Shown piece after piece: positions 36,136 through 46,231 of a DNA stretch of 60,000 nt. Source of the DNA: Polytrichum commune (taxonomy: Eukaryota; Streptophyta; Polytrichopsida; Polytrichales; Polytrichaceae); assembly GCA_950295325.1 (NCBI GenBank), contig OX485809.1:40333081-40393080 (forward strand). The letters are read 5' to 3'. The translations under genes and the position numbers were made by a program. Positions within the stretch are counted from its first letter, which is position 1. Each line of letters starts with the position of its first letter. A model generated the notes under the pieces. That model saw nothing but the letters and a program-made list of their open reading frames with translations. It did no database searches and had not been told where the DNA came from.

Positions 36136-39100
36136 ATGACACTATCCGATGTGCCCATGCCTGATCAAGTCCCACTTCCGTCGATAGATTCCGTGGAGGA
36201 GGATTCTAGCATTCCCCCGGACAGTCAACATTCTCGAAGCCCAGATGTTGCCGAAGTGGAAGAGGATGTTCCTCCGAATGTCCCATCCTCCGATCATCAC
36301 ACTTTCGATATTAGCCATCATGTGGCGGAAGCCGATACCATACAAGATGCCACTCAAGAAACGCCCGATTCAAGCGACAAACGCTCGGGTAAACCCTTTC
36401 TTCCTCATGGTGGTGTTGAACTTGGCATTGTTCACATGCCCCCTCATCTGCAGGACAAGGACCCCATGTGGAGCGCAAATGAGATGAGATTGCTGCAGAA
36501 GAGTGACTACAATAGCGTCATCTCCAGTCTTCGCACCAAACCCATTAAGAAGTCTCGATTCCTAATTCCTCTGTGTCGTCTCAAGACCTACCTGAAGGTT
36601 CGTCCAATTGTCGATTTGGACGTCGAGATGTTGGCGAACGAGTTCGTCAAAGGGTATCGAGAAGGAGATCGAGTTTTGTATGTGTCTCCTTTCGACATCA
36701 CGGACAAGGACCTTGCGGTTCGAGTGGATGACGCCATCTGGTCTAACCCGCTATGGAAGGCTGCTAATGATGAATTCGAAGAGTACTTGTCCTCTGATAC
36801 TGATCTCTATCAGTTTCGGAATAAATACTTTTACGTTTACGAAGGCAATCACCGCGTGACGGCGTGGATGGGTTATATCCACAAGTATCATTCCAATAAT
36901 CCTGACTGGTACATTTCTGTTGACTGTATTGTTCTCGACGCACGTGGGAAATGCTCAAGGCTCCTCAACGCCATGAACGATATCAACTGGTACGTATAGT
37001 TCCAAATCCATTTGAATTAATTTCATATTGCATTTATTCAGGGAAACCTTGTTTTAATACTCATATCGTCACTTACAGGTCGACGGAACATGATCATGTT
37101 CAAGACAGTACTATTGCCAAGTTGCAAAGAATTCGAACCTTCGGCGCATTCAAACTTTCTCATTTCAAAGGTCTTATTAGCAAAGAGGACATGGCTATTT
37201 GCGAGGCTTATAAACCCCGTGTACCGTCATGGTATCCACTCACCATGGACATTTTCGTGAAATTCCTTCACGCGGTAAGTTTTCTAAAGTTATGTACTTA
37301 TCGTTTTCATATTATGAATTGCATCATGCGTTTCTTGCATCTCAATGATTTTCGTACAGAGACAATGCGCTGTTGCATCCGACGCTGCTTGCTCGAACTA
37401 TTACGAGACCGTGCCCGAGAATGAAATGACTGGGCCTGGAGTCTGGAGCGCGATGGACAAGGCCATCACGAAGTGTGTCAAGTATTGGCGCAGCCAAAGG
37501 TTCGACAAGATGGTTGCAATCGCCAACCTAGCCAATGGAGAGTTATTTGAACAAGAGGTATTCTCAACTCTCAACTCTCAACTATCAACTCTCATCTCAA
37601 CTCTCAACTCAACTCAACTCTCAACTCTCAACTCGCAAATTTTCTAATATAAATATCCATTTTCCACCCAGCTCAATAAACACTATACTAGCGGGAAATC
37701 ATTGGACTTGACCGTTGAGCGCCTTCATAAAATTGCAACCACCAAGGTCCATCCAGACTTCAAAGGAAAATGGTTGCAATTGTGGAACGGAACGGACGAG
37801 GAACGGGCAGCCTACCGATTTCCTCTAGATCGTCCAATGAAGGACAAATTCCTCGACGCCTGGTTGCCAAGGGCTTCTCTCTGGTCTCAGGTATGACGAT
37901 ACTTACTTCCTCTAGGCTCTTCATTTTTAATCCGTTGTAATCGTCGTTACTTCTAACACCCATCATTTCATAATGTATGTCAGTTGTCTACACATTGACA
38001 ACTATGTCGCTAAACTTAAGATCAACATTGAGTGGAGCTCCGTTGTTCTCAAGCCGGCGGAATACGTGGAGAAATGGAGGTCTCTATTGTGGAAGAAGGC
38101 TTTCCCCTTCTACCTCTCGGAAAATGCAAGCCCAAGGTTTCTGAAAGGTTCAGACCTCCTAAAGATTGAAGGTGGAATTTTAGCGGGCCGCTTGTTTTAC
38201 AGGTTTGTATGATTTGACTTCTTGTTTGATTCAGTGTTCTCTTTGTCTCTATCACCCTTACTAAATGTAACGCATATATGCAGGTACATGAAGCAAGAGC
38301 TCATCGCCAAACGTGCTCTTGCGGCTTGGGAAGTTCCGGCTCATGTTGAGCTCAAACCGTCTACCCAAACGCTTATTGATGAACTTTGGACCGAAGACCA
38401 ACGCAATCGATTTCCCAATGATGTGTTGCTCACAGGTGGTTGGTTCCTCGAGTGCCCACCGAACTTCGTTCCTGAGGAGGAGAAACACCTCGTCCCTGTC
38501 CCGGAACCATCTGCAGGAGGAGCGGCTCCTATAGTCACTGACTTAAACGACGACGACGAAGAGGAGGCAATTCAGCCTGAACCTGCTCCGAGGCCAAAAG
38601 TTCAACGTCGAGGGAAGGTTCATTCTCGCGACGGTTTCGTTGTGGCAGCCCCACCTGCAGGAGTTCAAATTCCGGCGGGACCTCCTTTGGCTTCGACTCA
38701 CACTTCGCAACGTACGGTTTCTAATCCGCCATCACCTCCACGTTCCAACTTGGATGTTCAATCTAGCCAAACTCTTCATGTCACACACTCTGGCCGTGGT
38801 GTACCACCCCCAAAAGGTGTAGGTGCCATTTCGTCTTCGCCGTTTAAGACGACCCTGCCGATGTTTCTTGAGCATGGAAACTTCTGTGCCTTGCTTAACC
38901 AGTCTGAACACCAGAAATTCATGGATCGACAACTTGTCCGTATCGTAGACCACATTATCAAGGTCACACAATCCCATATCTCACTAACACTATCAATTTG
39001 AAAATTGTCTTGGACTATTGAGGTTTTTTATTTTCGGTAACTCATGCTTTCTACTACTCTTATTCATACAGATCGGGGTCGGCCGTACTTATCCTTGTGA

Positions 39101-40355
39101 ATCGATGCAAATGCGGCCTAGGCATCCTGGAATTGATCTCGTGATTGTTGACGCTCCAGAAGACTTGGTCGTGCCTGTCATCTCCCCCATGTCTGTACCA
39201 TCGTGGAACAAGCGAGAGACATACTACTTTGACCAACTCTTCGCCTTCGCAGATTGTCACTTGACCGATGACGGAGTTGTTCTACTCTTCCATCCCAAGG
39301 ACCGTCGAATCGAGAAGAAGTTAGATAGTAAAATCAAAATCTATGATTTTACGATTGTCCAGGATTGGTGGGGCTATAATCCCATTCCCATGGCCTCCTC
39401 CCTTCCACACCAGAAAGAGGTATTATCTTTTATGTTCATAATTTGAATTTCTCAATCCGACAATCAGTTTCAAAACCCTCTAATCCTTGAGGTTGTCTTA
39501 CAGACCCATAACTTCAACATTAAGGTCTTTGCACGCCTTAGTTCCAAGTTCCGTACTCGCCGATTGCGACCGCAGTTCGTACAAATGGAGACCCTTCCCG
39601 AAGAGCGCGATGACTTGACGAACTTCACGACAACCGAGTCCCAGCTTCTACGCCCTACTGGACTTCCTTGGCGTGGCTCGCGTGAGAAGGACCCATCCTT
39701 TGTTCAGTGCTTCATCGAGTGTCTTACAGACGAGCGTGATATCGTCTGCGACTGGAGCCCTAGTACAGGTTTTCAATCTCTCCATTCATCGTTTACAACA
39801 GCTAAAATTGAATTCCACTTTCTAATTTCCATTTTCCAAACTGCAGGTGCTTCTGTCATTGCTTGCCAACGTTCGAACCGACACCTCATCGCGTTGGAGC
39901 CGGATTCATAAATCTTTGAGGCGCTTCTCAAGCCTTACGTGGATGCGATCCCGCAACCAGAAGAGCGCGCGGATTCAACCACAGACTCTGATTCTGAGGA
40001 AGACATTGCGCCAAAGAAGAAGAAGGGTCGCAAGTATTGCGGTGCGTCTTAACTGCATGTCTTAAGTCTCTCAAACATTTAATGTATTCATATAATTTGT
40101 CATGCTGACTTTGTTTTATTATTTAGTGACGCAGGTCTCGCACGACGTTTGATCCGCCACGCTGATGTCTACATGAATCCTCCTACTTCGTTCGCCTTAC
40201 CTTCATATGCCGAACGTATAGCACAGGAATTCATACGCGCCCCATCTCCAATCCTTTCAAATTCTCCACGTCAAGTTTTCAACCCTACAGTGCTTAGATA
40301 CATGGATGTCGAGGCTGATCAATGTGACGAGAGTTTCGATGTTGGTTCACCTTGA
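36136..40355 (+). CDS. ParB-like / N6-N4 DNA methyltransferase-like fusion, 10 exons, with in-frame stop
   Basis: Exons: 36136-36989, 37079-37274, 37360-37557, 37672-37890, ~38021-38202, 38284-38962, 39072-39419, 39504-39768, 39847-40041 and 40135-40355, nearly all with clear GT-AG sites in phase. About 1118 codons read through a TAA at 39909-39911; translation to that stop gives 1001 residues. After an acidic N-terminus, residues ~165-275 look ParB/Srx-like (YVYEGNHRVTAWMGYI, WYISVDCIVLDA). A long helical region and Pro-rich linker follow. The C-terminal third resembles a permuted beta-class amino-methyltransferase: a strand with IVDAPED where DPPY is expected, LTDDGVVLLFHP, then VCDWSPSTGASVIACQRSNR and LIALEPD for motif I. 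Loss of DPPY predicts weak or no catalysis. Exon 5's start is uncertain: the stronger acceptor at 37984 would shift the frame by one base. So it is either a decaying gene or one truncated just after motif I. Confidence 0.7.
37559..37640 (+). repeat. CTCAACT minisatellite in intron 3
   Basis: About 11 degenerate copies of a 5-7 bp CTCAACT unit fill most of the intron between exons 3 and 4 of the ParB-methyltransferase-like gene. Confidence 0.9.
39909..39911 (+). other. in-frame TAA interrupting the methyltransferase-like C-terminus
   Basis: The codon sits directly after LEPDS. The same frame stays open beyond it for 43 codons (IFEALLKPYVDAIPQP, then an acidic run and KKKKGRK), then crosses a well-formed intron (40042-40134) into exon 10. 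That pattern means the stop is recent, or a sequencing error, or a regulated readthrough site. Confidence 0.8.
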
Positions 40356-42075
40356 TCAAGACTATCCATATGTTTGTTTCTTTTCTCTCGCCACGTGCAT
40401 AATGTAGCCATTTGAAATGGCCATTTATTTTTATAATAAAACTTTTACAAGTTTCTTTGTGTCATAGCTATAATTCTAGACTTCTCAAAAAAATTTAAAG
40501 AAGTTGAAGTTTGAAAGTTTGAGTGAAGCCCTTTGCACTGAAATGCATGTGCACACTTCAAACTTGAACACTCAAGTGAATCTATTTGACAAAACCTAGT
40601 AAGGACATGTCTTCCGTTTTTATGTCAATTGTATATAAATTGTTGAAGTGCATTTTTTTTATTTTAAAGCTTAGAAATATATACATATATATTGTATTCT
40701 TCCATAAATGCTACTGTAGTTGAACCCTAGTTTCAACTCATTTCTTCAATTGGATAATCTCACTAGAAGGACAATGCATTTCCTTCAATGGTTATTTTGC
40801 ATTTTTTAAAATATGAATAGCAGTTTAATACAAAAAAATAAGTTTTATTGCCTCCAAACACCCGTGGGGCGTTTGGTTATGTTTATGGGCTCATGCTGCC
40901 AATTTTAATTGCAACATTGTACTAACTGAAAAAGCTGAATGATTGCCAACCCTTAAAAGTTGCCTAAGTTCAGAGGGGGCCTTGGCGAGAATAATAATGA
41001 AAATTCTTGTTTATACTCCATCTTTAGTCGTTTCTTAAAGAAGCAACCTGTCATAGAATATTTTAATCTCCTTAACGAGGTAAATTCTCCATTTAAGTAC
41101 TAAGTTGAAGTCCATATTTATGGTGTAAATATGGTCAAGTGCATCATATAATTTAGCATATAGTTCTAGCATCAATGTCAAAATTTGTGATGTATGGGAG
41201 GGAATTATGAAAATAAGGAGTGAGAATTAAAACTCAAAACATCCATTCTTTAGGGTTTTGAGATATAAGAAGCAATGTCAATAAGGAGGTTAATACAAGA
41301 GACTTTATAGTATATTGCATGGGAGAGTCAACAATTTAAATAAGTTACATTGGAGTGTGTTATTTGAATACATTTTTTCGAGGTGGCACCTATTCATAAT
41401 TAGTTTGTATAGTCTAGATAATGTATGGATGAAAGTTATGCTCGTACGTGATAATCACCCTTTTCTAGCCACTTCAAAAGAGCCATGTGTCAAGAGGTTT
41501 TGGACTTAAAGTAGACGTGCTTAATTCAGTTGCTTATCTTAATGAACACCTATCTTTGAGTGGTATGTGGTTAGATGTAGCTACAAAAATGGAAACCCAA
41601 ACAAATAAAAAAGATCGGACTATATACTCTATAGTATGATCCCCATCCTAGACGCAATACCTAATGAACATATTTGAGGGGACCTACCTACATGACCGAT
41701 TAACAAGCACAAGAATATTCACTTGTTGGATTGTATAAACTTCCCCATTTAAATTATTGTTTCGAGGATGCCAGCCCTAATTACGCCCTTAGCCTTAAAC
41801 ACTAAAACAAATTTGTGAATTAATTAAAACACAATTTCATTTCAACCTTGAACGGTCCTCATTTAAATCACCCTTTCATATAAATGATGATGTCAGCCCT
41901 AATTTCATTATATATATAATAACAAAAATTTGCAGTAGGACCCCTTCCACGGATTTGGGGTACTCTTTTCCCTTAAAATATACATTTACAATTTTCTCCG
42001 GACCAAATTCAGTGGTAATAGGATCCTTATGTTTCAATAAAAATTTTAAAAGCGAGCGGAGAAATTCACGAAAAC
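40356..42075. other. 3' flank of the ParB-methyltransferase-like gene and intergenic sequence
   Basis: A TATAATAAAA poly(A)-signal-like motif at about 40430 fits the end of the upstream gene. The remainder is AT-rich, with a dispersed repeat relic near 41.69 kb shared with 13.41 kb. No gene is supported. Confidence 0.5.
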
Positions 42076-42517
42076 ATGACGCTCACCGCTCTACGCTCTA
42101 CGCTCTACGCTCATGCTGTAACTTTCCCCACGAAACAATATACACACACAAAATACAAACCCCACACAAAATACATATTACACCCAAAATATAATCCTCA
42201 CCAAACATATAAACTCCACCAAAAATACAAACCCCACCCAACATACAAAACACATCCGAAATACACATACTTCTTACCCAAACAAGTAAGAAACATAACA
42301 CCCGCCACAACCAACCCTTCCGCCACAACCAACCCGTCCACCACAACCAAATATGTATTCACAAAATATCAAAAAATAGATATCACTAAACCAAACACAC
42401 CTTACCCAAACCTCAAAACCCACCCAAAACTATACTACAACCCAAAACACAAATACCACGAAAAATACTCAACTTCCATGTTAAAAATTAACAAGAACCA
42501 TAATAAACTAGAACGAG

Positions 42518-43367
42518 CTCGGCCTACCGGCCTCGCCAATAAAGAAAACAAAAAACAAAAAAAGATAAAAGTAATAACAATCTACAACACACACCTCTTA
42601 CCCAAACAACTTGAAGAAATCACATCCATCCTACACTACAATGCCCATCCAACCCACAAACACCCCCAACCTCACTCAAAATACATATCACATCCAAAAC
42701 ATAGACTCCATCCAAGACACAACTCTAATCCAAAGAATAAACTTCATCCGAAATATAGAATCCGCTCAAAACTTAGACTTTACCTTAAAAACAAAGTGCA
42801 TCCACAACAACGCCCAAAGCATAATACCCACTCAAAACAAGAAACCCAACCTAACCTAGAACCTCACCCACTATCTAAAAAGCATCCCAACCTAAGCTCA
42901 AAAAACACACCATACCCTAGTTCCATATCCAACCTCCACTTGAAATACAAATCATATCACAATTACAAAATGACCTTGTCCTACCATCTCCACCACAAGC
43001 CAGACCCTATCACAACCAAATGGAAACCACGCACAACTACAAAACACGTACTCCAAGACAACTCCCATACACACCTCTCAACCAAATATAACACCCACCA
43101 AAACCACAAATCATTCTCCATAAACCACCCCTACTAAAAACTAAATTTGCACACTAAACAAAAACTCAACCAGAAAAACAAAGCAACCTCAACCTACCAA
43201 CCTCACCTCTCAACAAACACCAAAACATACATACAAAACAAATGCTCCAAAAACAGACCCTACCCTAACTTCGAACACCATCACAAAATCAAAAACCTAT
43301 TAAGCCCTCATACAAAATACCAACCCCACCCAAAAAACACAATGGCCTCGGCCTACCGGCCTCGCCA
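42518..43367 (+). repeat. pair of GC-rich 21-bp motifs 829 bp apart in the LINE 5' region
   Basis: The motif containing CGGCCTACCGGCCTCGCCA occurs at 42518-42538 and again at 43347-43367, identically, within otherwise G-poor sequence. It contains a GGCC-TACC-GGCC hairpin and is followed each time by an A-rich stretch and a degenerate ACCCAAACAA-type module. This suggests two 5' monomers of about 830 bp. Confidence 0.65.
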
Positions 43368-43569
43368 CACAAATAATAACAAATACCACTTCATAAATAA
43401 TTGGAAACCTAACTCAATAACAAGCCAAAAATCTATAAATAATACAAAACCATACTTCTCACCCATACAAATAGAAAACACCATACCCGCTATACCTAAC
43501 CTCTCCACCACAACCAAGTTCACAATCACAATATATCCAAAAATAATCCACTTCCACGGATACTACTTC

Positions 43570-43623
43570 ATTACCAAACTAGAATTACTAAAATGCGGGG
43601 ACATAGAATCCAACCCTGGACCA
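43570..43623 (+). other. 2A-like ribosome-skipping motif (KLELLKCGDIESNPGP)
   Basis: The last eight residues, DIESNPGP (43600-43623), match the 2A consensus D(V/I)ExNPGP exactly and are preceded by Gly and a hydrophobic Leu-rich helix-like stretch, as in functional 2A sequences. The established mechanism is failure to form the Gly-Pro bond, releasing the upstream product while translation continues. Here it would separate the low-complexity N-terminus from the endonuclease-RT polyprotein in the same frame. Activity is inferred from the consensus only. Confidence 0.85.
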
Positions 43624-44359
43624 ATGCCTAACATACTACATACACATCCTGCTACACACAAAAAGAGAACCAACATATACTTCATCCCAAACACTAAAAA
43701 ACTACAACCTGAATACCAACACATAGCAAACACATTTGCTCCCATACTAAAAAATACACACCCACTACACCATCAAGCAATAAATACCCACCCACATCTA
43801 CATCAATACATCCAAACACAAAGGCAATCACCACTAATCCATATGCTATATGCTATAGTCATCACCATCCACCCCTTAATAGACACATGTAATAGCACAC
43901 TAGCCCAACCCCAAAATTACCACTTTAACGACATATGGACCAACACATTAATTATCAGACTAACTAACCTCACCAACCCCCCCGAAAGGCACATATTGAC
44001 ACCTCACCCCTACACAACATTTGTAGGAAACAATCAAGATACAATACTCCCAAAAAATTCAATACACACAGAAATATATGAATTCATCCATAACCAAGAT
44101 ACTACACCCACACCCATCACCCACTACAAGAGTTTATATGACCTATTTGACAAAAATGTGACGAAATTCTGTTAATTTGGGTGTCATATAGGACACCTTG
44201 ATTCGGTCATACAATTAACAGAGTTCTGTCAATTTCTTTGTCATCTGGGACAATTATACACGTAGGATTCCATTTACTCCGGCCCCCTTGCCATGTTGGA
44301 TTCTCTTTACCTCGTCATTTACCCATGGTGATGTGGTTTAATGTCCAAGTTATACTAGT

Positions 44360-44563
44360 AAAAAAATCCTAAATTAGTAATTCATCTCGCATTCGGGGCC
44401 TACTCACATAGGTCTAAGGGCGAAGGACCACCTCACCTGACCTAGACTAATGGACAAAGCCACCTACATACCCTAGGCGAAGCCAAGGGTGAGGGGTCAA
44501 GGGAATCGAACCTTGAACCTCTTGGCTATAGTGTGAAGGCCTTACCCACTAAGCCACCGCTCA
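44360..44563 (-). mobile_element. tRNA-derived SINE inside the CACTA element
   Basis: On the minus strand it starts GAGCGGTGGCTTAGTGG, with Pol III box A TGGCTTAGTGG (44556-44546) and a perfect box B GGTTCGATTCC (44512-44502). An unrelated body follows, ending in a T7 run, as in some plant (Au-like) SINEs. The target duplication was not resolved. It is about 204 bp. Confidence 0.75.
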
Positions 44564-44769
44564 TTACATGATATAGGCCAAGTATGTAAGAGTTTTGTAT
44601 GAAGAAGCCATAAGACTTATAAACTTATGTATATATATTTTTTAATTAGTGAAAGTAAAAACAAGCATAGAATTAATGTATTTACTGTTTTTAATTAGTA
44701 CGTATTGTATTTGTATTAAAAACAATTTACAAAAATACTCCTAAACATTATTACAGTAATTATTGTAAT

Positions 44770-45060
44770 TATTTTAACTACATTAATTACAATAATTTCA
44801 GTATTTTACTGAAAATAGAAAATGTCAGTATTTACTTAAATTAGCAAATTTCAATATTTATTTAAATTAGCAAATTTCAGTATTTACCTAAATTAGAAAA
44901 TTTCAATATTTACTTAAATTAGCAAATTTCAGTATTTAGTTAAATTAACAAATTTCAGTATTTAGTTAAATTAACAAATTTCAGTATTTAGTTAAATTGG
45001 TAATTTCAGTATTACTTAAATTGGTAATTTCAGTATTTACATTAATTAATTAAATTAGTT
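44770..45060. repeat. ~30-bp AT-rich subterminal tandem repeats of the CACTA element
   Basis: Degenerate units of the AAATTAGCAAATTTCAGTAT type, each followed by TTACTTAAATT, are repeated about nine times. Such AT-rich internal repeats are common in non-autonomous CACTA elements. Confidence 0.7.
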
Positions 45061-45361
45061 ATTACATTAATTATAGTAAATACATTAATTATATTAATTA
45101 CTTATACTAGTAATTACAATAATTAAAAACCTTTTGTAACACCTTTTGTAACACCTTTTGTTGTTAATAAATATGAGACACATACTCAGGTGAAGGGAAT
45201 AAGTTAAACGTGAAATATATAAATCTGATGACAGAAAATTGACACAAATTTTGAATAATGTCCGAATTGACAAAAACTCATAGCTTTGAGCTGATTTTGT
45301 CACTTCGGACATTTTAGTATCACATTTTTGTCAATTATACACCCATTTCCTTGTAGTGACC

Positions 45362-46231
45362 CTTCAAAACAAATTTCCCTTCCTCCCAAATAAATTAATC
45401 ACTGAAGCACTTCGATGCCTAGAAAACATAGACGAATACTCACATCCACCCCCACCCCCAGCTACTCCCGCACCAACCATAAGAATCAACACAGACACTG
45501 AACACGAAACAAACATAATAACATGGAATGCATCATCACTCAACACTTCACTGCCAAATCTACAAAGCCTAATAAACAACTTACTAAACAATACAGCAAT
45601 CATCCATATCCAAGAAACCAAACTAACTGCAAACAAATCTACAAAATACATACAAAATCTATTTCCGGAATTTAAACTCATTTTTAACAACACACATGCA
45701 CTCACAAGATGCATACAACAAAAAATGCCCTATACACCCGGAAGAGGAGGCCTACTAACACTTATCCACAAGAAATATGCATTCCCTGGGAATATTACCA
45801 AAATTCCCACACCAGCAAATATCTCCCCATACCTACAAATAATTAAAATAAACAATCACCCACTAATACCTTGGCTAATTATACATATGTATATGCCTAC
45901 ACACTTAGAAAACATATACCTCATCCCACACTTTAAGAACGAAATCACTAATCAAATCACTATAAACCCTAATCACATATACACATTATGTGGCGACTTT
46001 AACCGAGATATTGCACTCAGGGGCAGGTAAAATAACAACATAAACACCCCCCCACAAGAAGAAGACTACCAATGGAAAAAATTTACTGCATCATTCAACC
46101 TAGAATATATCCCAACTAACACTCGCATCTCCAGACAAGGAGGCTATAACTACACGTCAACAAGTCTAATAGATGGATTCTACATCCACTCACCAGACAA
46201 CAACAAATTCATCTCCACCACAAATACAAAT
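45362..46231 (+). pseudogene. LINE AP-endonuclease-like domain
   Basis: In frame with the upstream LINE ORF once the CACTA insertion is discounted. Endonuclease/exonuclease/phosphatase motifs appear in order: IITWNASSLNT, HIQETKL (catalytic Glu), GRGGLLTLIHKKY, CGDFNRDI, SLIDGFYI and a final NSAHYPV. The last motif is normally SDH; here the Asp is replaced by Ala. A TAA at 46028-46030 interrupts the domain. The enzyme would nick target DNA to prime reverse transcription; this copy cannot. Confidence 0.8.

Larger units (their letters stand above)
42076..44121 (+). pseudogene. LINE N-terminal region: low-complexity repeats ending in 2A and linker
   Basis: The frame runs from ATG 42076 with one stop (TAA 43135-43137) to the CACTA insertion after codon 44119-44121. 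The product is rich in His, Pro, Lys, Thr, Tyr and Asn (HPKYTYFLPKQ, THPKYKPHP-like repeats), with no recognised domain before the 2A motif. A module (TYFLPKQ...ITPATTNPS) recurs in degenerate form near 42.26, 42.60 and 43.46 kb, so this part grew by duplication. After the 2A motif are about 165 residues of unrecognised sequence before the insertion. Removing the insertion keeps the frame into the endonuclease. Whether the region encodes an ORF1-like protein is unknown. Confidence 0.6.
44122..45358. mobile_element. non-autonomous CACTA (En/Spm) element, 1237 bp, inserted in the LINE
   Basis: The left end reads CACTACAAG and the right end CTTGTAGTG, flanked by a 3-bp ACC duplication (44119-44121 and 45359-45361). 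These are the diagnostic CACTA termini and target-site length. Subterminal copies of GACAAAAATGTGA (left, and inverted near the right end) fit transposase-binding repeats. No transposase gene is present. The LINE frame resumes at 45362 exactly in register, proving insertion after the LINE. Confidence 0.9.

Noticed and set aside
28500-41000. Terminal inverted repeats bounding the transposase/methyltransferase block
   Set aside because: I compared about 28.4-28.7 kb with 40.36-41.0 kb by eye and saw no convincing inverted match; the one-transposon idea stays a hypothesis.
43570-43623. 2A motif as evidence of an integrated virus
   Set aside because: The surrounding frame encodes a LINE endonuclease and RT; 2A motifs are known in non-LTR retrotransposons and no viral gene is present.
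44481-44563. Functional tRNA gene on the minus strand
   Set aside because: Boxes A and B are good but the acceptor ends do not pair and a body with a T tail follows; a SINE fits better.
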